Source of the DNA: Zingiber officinale | Lineage: Eukaryota > Streptophyta > Magnoliopsida > Zingiberales > Zingiberaceae | Length of the DNA stretch: 64,000 nt | NCBI RefSeq assembly: GCF_018446385.1 | Contig: NC_055996.1 | Location: 13,503,317-13,567,316, forward strand | Reading direction: 5' to 3' | Made by a program: the position numbers and the translations under genes | Notes under the pieces: model-generated | Seen by the model: only the letters and a program-made list of their open reading frames with translations | What the model was told of the DNA's origin: nothing | Database searches by the model: none | Part shown: piece after piece, positions 56,410-64,000 of the stretch | Layout of the letters: the number at the start of each line of letters is the position of its first letter | How positions within the stretch are numbered: the stretch's first letter is position 1

Positions 56410-57004
56410 CACACTAACGTGGCATACAAAATTCATGGAGTTTGAGGTGTTGGTGAATTTAAATGATATTGTTTTGAGGAATCAATATTATTTTAAATTC
56501 AAAGTTTTGACCAAATATTTTGAAATACCAAACACAAAAGGCTAGTGATTTTAGATTTTCAGATTTGTGATTCGAAGTTGTGTTTCTTTTATTTTTTTCG
56601 ATCTTGTGATTCAATTGTTCTTTTTGGTTAAACCTAGGGTTACTATAAGGAACTTAAATATTGAATTTCGTTGAGAGGCTTTGTCGAGGAAGTGGTGGAT
56701 GCTCCCATACCCAAGAAGGCCTAGTGCCTCGCCATGTTTAACCTGGAAGCCAATCTCTGAAATTAATATTTAATTGAATTTGTAACATAGGTGGATTTGG
56801 ATTAATAATGTTAAGCATCATTTGTGATCCAAGTCTAAACCACTAAGAACAGATAAGTTGAATTTAAAATCAATAATGTTAAGTTCCGTTTGCGATTCCA
56901 AATTTAATTTCTAAAGAACACAATAAGTTGTTAGGAATGGTTCAAGACTTGTACAAAATTTTTGTACAGGGGAACTGATACGATATTCCCAGTAGCAACC
57001 AACA
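56410..57004 (+). repeat. LARD-B interior end and truncated 3' LTR
   Basis: 56415-56516 continues the LARD-B interior (TAACGTGGCATACAAAATTC). From 56517 the sequence equals 38229-38713 with few differences and ends ACCAACA at 57004. The 5' four-fifths of this LTR is absent. Confidence 0.82.
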
Positions 57005-57009
57005 CCAAA

Positions 57010-58456
57010 GCCAAGTCTTCTCTTCTTTAGACATGAGACACTTAGCAAACACATTAGTAGCACCAAATAATTCAACTTGATAAATATTTTCTTTTCTATG
57101 GCCTAAGGCATAATGGTGTTTAGTTCACTATGCTTGATTAGACATTGAGATGAGTTAAACTCAACTCCATAATCCGAATCGCATAGTTGACTAACATTTA
57201 AAAGATTAAGGACCATGTCTTTCACTAATAAAATATTTTTTATTATAATTTTTTCAGAAATTCTAATATCTCCTATTCCTATAACTTTTAATTCACCACT
57301 ATTATCAAAAAAACGGTACCTTTACTTTTGTATCAAAATGATGAGAATTTTGATGAATCTCCTGTTATGTGTCTAGAGCATCCACTATCTATAAACCATA
57401 TTGTTGGATGCTCTCCCTCAGCGCATGCTTGTTCAAACACGATAAACCAAATATTTTGGTACCTAAATTTTGGGACTGGTAGCATCAACAACAAATTGCT
57501 TGGGTACCCAAGTTTGCATAATCTTAACCCATGAAGCATGGTTTCTACTAACTAGAAACATGAATTTGATTTCTTTATATTATGATTTAAACCCTAAACC
57601 CGCTTTATTATAAACACCCCTTTGAGCTCCTAGAATCATGTTCAAATATTTAGAGCTTGAAGTAAAATTTTCTAAAGCACCTCTAAGATCATCAACTTGT
57701 AATTTCAAAGATGCATTCTCATTTTTAAGGTCATCAAATTCATTCATGTCATTTTCATGATGCGTGCAAATTTCACATGACACAATTTTATTCTTGAATG
57801 ATTTCAATTCATTTTGTAACTTTCTAACCGTATCTTTTGATTTTGCTAGAGCATTAGTTAAACATGCAATGGTAGCATACATCTTATCAAGCTTGGGAGA
57901 AATTACCTTGTCAACACTAGATGATGATTCACTTGAAGATTCGTCATTCTCCCCATGACTATCTTCACCTTTGCTATCTTCCACATGGCTTAAGGCCATG
58001 AATGCCACATGCCTTGAGCTCTTCCTTTCATCTTCTTTTGATAATCTTAAAGATGACTCATCCCATATGGCTTTCAAGGCCTATTTCTTCTTCTTCTTCT
58101 TCTTCTTAATCTTTTCTTCTTGCTTCTTAAATTTTGGACACTCTTTTTTGTAGTGCCCTTTTTCTTGCATTCATAGCAAATTACATCAGTTTTAAACTTT
58201 GAATCTACAAGAGATTTACCTTTTCTTTTGTCATCATTGAAGATCTTCTTGGCATCCTTTTTGTCAAACTTCCTTGAGCGTCTTATCATTCTTTGAACAA
58301 AATCTTTCATTTCACTTGATGATAGCTCTTCATCACTATCACTGTCTTGCTTAGATTATGAAGATGACTTCTCCTTCTTCTTTTCTTTGTGTTTCTTCTT
58401 TCTCTTTTCACCTGCAATCAATGTTATACCTTTCTCTTTGTGGCTTGTGTTAGCTT
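57010..58456 (-). pseudogene. Copia gag C-terminal half, protease and pre-integrase start
   Basis: Minus strand: a CCHC zinc knuckle starting CYECKKKG (58074-58310), thrown out of frame after the Gly by an indel; a Ser/Glu-rich segment and coiled coil (CLTNALAKSKDTVRKLQNEL, FDDLKNENASLKLQVDDLRG, 57580-58077); then the protease motif WFIDSGCSRHITGD (57333-57539); then pre-integrase sequence to 57010, where LARD-B interrupts. The 58456 edge is the AGCTT duplication of the solo LTR. Confidence 0.88.
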
Positions 58457-61400
58457 TGTCACGCCCCAGAGGAGACCGTACCGAAAAATTTCGGCAGCAT
58501 CTCCCCTGTACGGGTGACAATCTGAGGCATACATACATACAAAATACATCAGCCACATACGGCTGGAATATATATACACAACCACGCAGTTATATAATCA
58601 GCCCACTCGGCTGGAACAGAAATAAATACAACCACGCAGTTATATAATCAGCCCACTCGGCTGTACTAAAATCAACACAGCGGAAATCACAAATAATGAT
58701 CACAAAACATAAAACAACTAACTGCGAGCCGGCTCGGCTTGACACAATAATATCAAACCCAATACAAGACAATACAAATAACGTAAGAAATACCAAAATC
58801 GTAAGGTCGTCCTCGAATGTGACGTGGAACTGGCGGACAGGATCTCCAGGCGACTCCATAAATCCTCTACCTGCTACCTGGCGAAATTACCAATATGCGG
58901 GGTGGTGAGTATAAAGACTCAGCGGGTAATAGACAGATAGTGCATGAGTATCATAAAGAACTAGAGATACAAAGGTATACAGTCTCGTATGGAAATAGCA
59001 GATACTACAGTGATATCATAATAAGTGTCCATACCTGAAACCATATCCTAGGCTAGTAAGGGAAGGTAGATGTAGCAAAGTCCTGCTACAGTACTGCTCA
59101 TAACTACATGGTATCATGTGAGGTATATACAGGTCAACAGTAAGTAAGCCAGTGTCTAAACACCTAACACAGGTATAAATCTCAACCTAAGTAAGCATAA
59201 CATAAATAAACAACAATAGTATAATCTAGCAACATAGATAAGCAACAACAACATAAGCAAATATAATAACAACAACAGATATACGGATGGTCACCCCGCC
59301 CACCTCTTCGCACCACGACGTATGGTCGAGAGGCGGATCGATGACAACCATACCTCACACCGCCACTACTCTCGAGTGACCGAGTGGATAGGATGTAGTC
59401 GAATGCAGTGCGACAGGTCACGCGGCACGCTCCAACCGCCACTACCCATGAGTGGCCGAGTGCGCACGACAGGACAAGCAGCCGCCACTACCCATGAGTG
59501 GCCGGGCGTGCCCAGGCCAATGACCCTCTCAACCACAAGGAGACATGGTCGCGACATGCATGCAATGACATGATGCGAACAATGCAACAGTCATCATATA
59601 TATATAAACAGAAACAGGTATGCTACATGAAGCCAGCATGCTCAGTAAGGTGTGTAAATAAACACAGAGACAGGTATGCTACATGAAACCAGCATGCTCA
59701 GTAAGGTGTGTAAATAAACAGCAATCAAAGCAGGTAAACATGGTATCAGGTGTCCATATATCCAATACCTACTATCTAATGTCTGGTATCTGGTACCCAA
59801 TACCTAGTACTATAGTATCTGCTAAATATCATGAATAGCAACGAGAGACTGTATAGATACAGAAACGAGTAGCTCAAAGCTTGAGTGGAAGTATCAAACG
59901 CAGGACAAATAAGAGTGGAGTCAAGATAAACATAGTAGCCAACTAAACATATAGCTCATGCACTAAGATCAATGTGCTAAAGAGATAGAGCAAGAAATAC
60001 CCGCCTTAAATGTAGATCGTGCAAAATACAACCCCCACTTCGAGACGCTCGCCTCGAATCACCGTCCTGCAAATTACATGATATTTATATAGTTTAGCTA
60101 ATCACATAATCAGCAACTAACCAAACCCTAAACCTAATCCTACATCGATTAGGTAACCCTGTTTAATTCCACTTAAAGATCCAATTAGATAATGAGTTCA
60201 TTCTTAATTCACCAACAAATTCCTCAATTCTCACTAATCAAGCTTATCATAAATCCTTCAATTTTTCCACTCATTATCTACAATCCATTAATCAATCCAA
60301 AATAACTTGATTTATTCCCACAATCCAATAAACCATCTACTAGGCATTATGAATCAAGCCTACAATATTCATCCACCCAAAATAATCCATCATTCAATCC
60401 ATGACTTAGCACAACTAACTACACAGATTACAACTTAAATGAAATCTGATATACGATCATATTAATCCAGTATCATCATCAACAATCAAGCACTACATCA
60501 CCCAAAGGCAAACCAACCTCCAAACACATAATAAATCTATACTCTGCCCTCAATTAACACCTCCAATTCCATAATGAAATCAATCCAATGCAACTAAACC
60601 ACCATGAATTCCTTGTCCATAAGCTACAAGAGTGCACACACACCCATCCTTCCAAAACAATCCAAAACTAGACTGTGTACAGCAAAGAATAGTTGAACCA
60701 TAAATAAACAGATCAAACCTTACCTCAACAAACCTTCCATCCTCACCCGTGGCCTCCACACTTCAGGAATTGGAGAGGGTAATGATCGACAATAGGGACC
60801 TCCACCATACTTTGATCCGATGCTTTCCTCCAATCCAAAACAGGCAGAATATCACCAAGAAGGTCAATCAATCAAGATCTTGAAACTGTATGATGCGAGA
60901 TAGGCATACCTCGATTAAACTCTTCCTAGTGGTGTCACATGCTTCGATCCAACAGATGTGGAGCAACACATCATCCGCCAGTGAGGAGATCAAGAAGAAG
61001 GATCGGAGGGGATCGAAGGGCTCTGAACAACACAAGGCAAGCTTCCTGCAATGCCTAGTTGCCGAACCACCATCGATCCCGAGCAAGAAAACCGCCGAAG
61101 AGGCGATCGCTCCGTTGGAGATGGTCTGAACAACATCAGAACATTAAGACCTGTCCGCGTTCCTCCGGAGGTGCGACGAGGACGAGATCGCTAGGGAAGC
61201 CGTCGGTGTCGGGGTTGTCCAAGCCCGAGAGAGAAGGTAGAGAGCGTCGCGAGAGGGAGAGCATCAACTGGTCTCACGCAGCCGGAGTCGTTGCCCTAGC
61301 CTCACACAAAGGAGGGGCCGGCGATCACAAGCTCAGCGTCAACGTCGGGGTCTAATGGCCGGCGATCGGCGTCGGGGAAACGAAGTCGTGCGAGAGAGCT

Positions 61401-61707
61401 CGGGAGAGGAGATCGGGGAAAGGGGCAGAGTTCGAGCGAATTCAGGGAGGAGAATAGGAAAAGAAATAAAAATAAAATAAAACCTAGGTTAGATTAATTA
61501 AAGCCTAAGTTCATTCCCAAATCAACTCCCACTTAAATGGGTATTCCAAAGAGGCTTTCTCGTTGTCCAATAATTAATCCCCTTAAAGTATGTCATACGG
61601 GCTCCAATTAAATCCCAGAAAATTTCTGAAAATTCTTGAAAAATCCAATAAGATTATTTATCCAATAACCTTATTATTTAGATATTATTTGGGCACCGTA
61701 TTTTACA
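58457..61707 (-). repeat. Solo LTR of a LARD-A relative, with TSD
   Basis: On the minus strand it begins TGTAAAATACGG and ends GGGGCGTGACA, the termini of the LARD-A LTR. Its U5 end reads CCGTACAGGGGAGATGCTGC-like sequence as in 700-760. It is flanked by a perfect AGCTT duplication (58452-58456, 61708-61712). No interior or second LTR is present, so it is a solo LTR produced by recombination. The 3.25 kb contain no recognised gene; short frames at 58590-59686 and 60868-61355 are not supported. Confidence 0.92.
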
Positions 61708-61712
61708 AGCTT

Positions 61713-62316
61713 GCTCATACAATTCAAGTTCACAAAATAATTCATCAAACTTTACTATTGACAAATTCCTTGAAATCTTATAAGCATCCACCATGGATGA
61801 CTATAGTGAATTTCTTAGGAAGGATTTTAGTGCATACCTTATGAGATCCTGATTCTCCACACTTTCTCCAACCGAATGAATACCATTTAAGAGTTCCTTG
61901 AATCTCCCATGTAGTGAACTTACCATTTCTCCATCCTTCACTGTGAAATTTTGAAGTTGATTTATTAGGAGATCTCTCTTTGCAATTCTTGAATCCTTGG
62001 TACCTTCATTTAGCTCAATGAGCTTATCTTACAAATCCTTGGCCCTCTTGAAGGGTCCAACCTTGCTGAGTTACTCTTAGCTCAATCCACATTGGAGACT
62101 CACGATCACCTTAGCATTTGCTTGAGCCTTCATCTTTTGTTCAACGATCCACCTTGATGATTTAAGAACTTTTCTATCCTCTGTTGGCACCATGAATCCC
62201 TCCGTAATTGAGAACCATATGTCAATTTCAGTTATAAGATAATGCTCCATGTGACTCTTCCAATATGTAAAGTTGTTGCCTTCATAGAATGATGGTTGTG
62301 AAGTATTGTATCCCTC
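61713..62316 (-). pseudogene. Copia gag N-terminal half
   Basis: The minus strand starts MSLKEGYNTSQPSFYEGNNF at 62316 and continues TYWKSHMEHYLITEIDIWFS. It ends in the first LTR-interrupted part. This is the N-terminal (DUF4219/UBN2) copia gag domain. It is shifted after ~62080. It continues across the solo LTR at 58456. Confidence 0.85.
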
Positions 62317-62382
62317 TTTCAATGACATCTTGTACCTCTTAAACTTGTGCTTCCTTGGAGGTGAATCCTCAAAAGCAACCAA

Positions 62383-62394
62383 GATTTGATACCA
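62383..62394 (-). other. Primer binding site of the nested copia element
   Basis: Minus strand TGGTATCAAATC, two bases from the LTR end. It matches the initiator tRNA-Met complement with 2-3 differences. Confidence 0.75.
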
Positions 62395-62396
62395 CT

Positions 62397-63669
62397 TATT
62401 AGGACTGGTTGAGTTAGAGAGAGGGGTGAATAGCTCGCTTCGATGTCTTGATTGACATGATTTTGCACAGCGAAAAATTTGAAGACAATGCTAACTCCTT
62501 GTGTTTACTTGGTATCCACCTCTTTGAGGAGATAACTAGTCCAAGAATTCACACCACAATCACCCTTCCACTATGGAATCTCTCATTTTCAGAACTACGT
62601 CAAAGGTGGAGAAACCTTACAAGGTGTATAGCTCTCTCTCTCTCACACAACAGAAATAGCTCACAGTAATAAGGAAGAAGAAGACAAGAGATTAGGATTT
62701 TGTGTACACCTTCTTCTTCTTTAAGTGGCTTGAGATTGTAGCACTAGTGAGAGCTTGAGTGCTTAAACTTTAGCTTGAGCTTGAGCACTAGTGAGCAATA
62801 GAGACGATGGAGCGCAATGGAACAGTGTTTGCAAAAGTTGCTTACGTTTTTCACTGAACAACCTTTTAAATGTCTTCGAAATGTAGATGTTTCTCACATA
62901 GATGCCATTGTGAATCAATTGGGGCACATCTCCAATTGATTCCAAAGTATTCGTTGAGCACCACCAACTCCAAATCAACGGTGCAGATTATTTTGTTTGA
63001 ATCTTAATCAATTGGGTCAAAACCTTAATCAATTGAACTAATCAATCAATCCTCTAATCAATTAGAGATTCTGTTTCTTTTTGCGAAGAGGACATTACAA
63101 TCGATTGGTTACCCCCCCCCCCAATCGATCAGTTGATCGATCTAGGAGTGTGTTGTGCTTTCGCATGAATACTTGGTCGGTAACCAATCAATCAGCTGAT
63201 CAATCCAAGAGCACTCTACACTTTCACGTGAATAACTGGTTAATCGATCGGCTGATCAATTGGTTACCTCCAATTGATCAACTGATCAATCCAGGAGCAC
63301 TCTGCACTTTCGCGTGAATAACTAGTCAATCGATCGATTGGTTACCTCCAATTGATCAGCTGATCAATCCAGGAGCGCTCTGTTCTCACAAAAGTGTTTC
63401 TCAATTGATTAATTGATTGATTGCTAGCTTTCCAATCGATCAGTCAATTGATTGATACATATTTCATCTAACAGTTCAATTTATAGCTAAACCCAAATCA
63501 TTTCAAGCACCTCATGCCATATGAACGCCATGCTCCCTGGATTTGATGCTTGGAGCTTCCTCATCTCTGGGTCTTTATGCTAAGAATTCGGTTCTTGACC
63601 TCCTTAGACTTCTCTTGCCTTGCATCCGGTCTTCTGGCTTGCAAGGCCTTCTCTTGCCAAGAATCGGGT
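62397..63669 (-). repeat. 5' LTR of the nested copia element, U3 end cut
   Basis: Collinear with 18601-19902. Its inner end on the minus strand reads GCGAGCTATTCACCCC...AGTCCTAATA. The last ~150 bp (U3 end) are missing from the window because a hAT-like end begins at 63670. Palindrome array 10 lies at 62930-63455. Confidence 0.82.
62930..63455. repeat. CGATT/CGATC palindrome array 10 (copia 5' LTR)
   Basis: Palindromes such as AATCGATCGGCTGATCAATT, many partly decayed by C-to-T changes (CGATT to CAATT). Includes a poly-C run near 63112. Confidence 0.8.
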
Positions 63670-64000
63670 CAGGGCCGGCTCAAGCCTAGTTGAGGCCCTA
63701 AGCGAAAAAAATTAGGGTTTTGATATTGTTTTTTAAAAAAAACTCTCACCTTTTTCATTTAGACTTGAGATGGACAATAATGATTTTTTTAGTAAACATA
63801 TTTATATACAAATAATAATAATAATAATAATATAAGTCCCTACTAATTTATCAAAATAAAAATGTTTAAAACTAAAGGAATAAAATTTTAATCTATATCT
63901 TACAATTTCAATATAACAATACTTCAAATTTGACTCTTATCTATACAAATATAATAAATAATTTTTAGATGCATATTTATAAACAAGAGAAAAAAAATAA
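63670..64000 (+). mobile_element. Probable hAT-type transposon 5' end
   Basis: The sequence abruptly changes to CAGGGCCGGCTCAAGCCTAG. CAGGGCCGGC is a common hAT terminus in plants. The rest is AT-rich and runs out of the window, so the other end, the 8-bp duplication (candidate AATCGGGT, 63662-63669) and any transposase cannot be checked. Confidence 0.5.

Larger units (their letters stand above)
36109..57004 (+). mobile_element. LARD-B: non-coding LTR element, host of the gypsy insertion
   Basis: The 5' LTR starts TGTTAGAGTGTATAC at 36109 and ends ...GTAGCAACCAACA at 38713. A primer site TGGTATCAGAGC follows at 38716. The right end 56517-57004 matches the last ~485 bp of that LTR and ends the same way. 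The target duplication CCAAA is perfect (36104-36108, 57005-57009), and removing the element rejoins the copia pre-integrase frame. Without the gypsy insertion the interior is only ~1.4 kb and non-coding. The first ~2.1 kb of the 3' LTR and the polypurine tract are missing, so it suffered an internal deletion after insertion. Confidence 0.88.
18601..63669 (-). mobile_element. Minus-strand Ty1/copia element, split by four nested insertions
   Basis: Related LTRs lie at 18601-19902 (3' LTR, outer end truncated) and 62397-63669 (5' LTR, U3 end cut by a hAT-like sequence). Read right to left between them are a tRNA-Met primer site, gag, protease, pre-integrase, integrase, RT, RNase H, an extra 3' region and a purine tract. 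These pieces are separated by the solo LTR 58457-61707, LARD-B 36109-57004, TRIM 29739-34630 and CACTA 22527-28102. Subtracting these leaves ~10.4 kb. At the LARD-B and TRIM breaks the coding frame resumes sensibly once one target duplication is removed. The extra region downstream of RNase H suggests a SIRE/Maximus-like lineage, which is inference. All frames are decayed. Confidence 0.85.

Noticed and set aside
58590-59686. Several 60-89-residue frames in the solo LTR as genes
   Set aside because: Both strands are open over tandem-repeat LTR sequence and no recognisable product is encoded.

Overview
This is repeat-rich nuclear DNA of a flowering plant. The evidence is spliced genes with GT-AG introns, a plant-type wall-associated kinase, a FAR1-type MULE-derived protein, several families of plant LTR retrotransposons primed by initiator tRNA-Met, and a CACTA transposon carrying plant gene fragments. 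A monocot is likely and Zingiberales (ginger relatives) is a guess; the species cannot be fixed from sequence alone. No tRNA, rRNA, CRISPR or prokaryotic feature is visible.

Layout. 1-4912: a large non-coding LTR element (LARD-A; its 5' LTR is cut by the window edge) inserted in an older LTR fragment (to 5933), which itself lies in a minus-strand copia gag/LTR remnant (5934-~7720). 8452-14566: a FAR1-family gene or MULE transposase (10430-13651, minus, six exons proposed) bounded by ~90-bp inverted repeats, with a FRIGIDA-like exon and palindrome arrays on its 3' side. 15107-17535: an apparently intact three-exon wall-associated receptor kinase, the best ordinary host gene here. 17926-18373: a small inverted-repeat element.

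18601-63669: one minus-strand copia element of ~10.4 kb, blown up to ~45 kb by nested insertions. Most can be delimited to the base by target-site duplications (TSDs). Inside it are: (i) a CACTA transposon at 22527-28102 (TSD ATA) carrying intron-containing fragments of peroxiredoxin IIE, a HESO1-like nucleotidyltransferase, an AGO1/AGO10-type ARGONAUTE and a mitochondrial ATP synthase beta subunit; (ii) a TRIM at 29739-34630 that was hit by a gag-only LTR element at 29858-34116 (TSD TTTTC); (iii) a LARD at 36109-57004 (TSD CCAAA), hit by a Ty3/gypsy chromovirus at 40035-56409 (TSD CACAC), whose 5' LTR was hit by a second gag-only element at 41083-48013 (TSD TAGAT); (iv) a solo LTR at 58457-61707 (TSD AGCTT), related to LARD-A. 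Removing these brings the copia gag, protease, integrase, RT and RNase H pieces back into collinear minus-strand order. A hAT-like end starts at 63670.

Two things stand out. First, the CACTA element has collected fragments of two functionally linked small-RNA genes (AGO and HESO1). Second, a ~20-bp palindrome family built on CGATC/CGATT half-sites recurs in at least five otherwise different contexts (several LTR families, an internal retrotransposon region, and the flank of the FAR1-like gene), and it varies strongly even between the two LTRs of one element.
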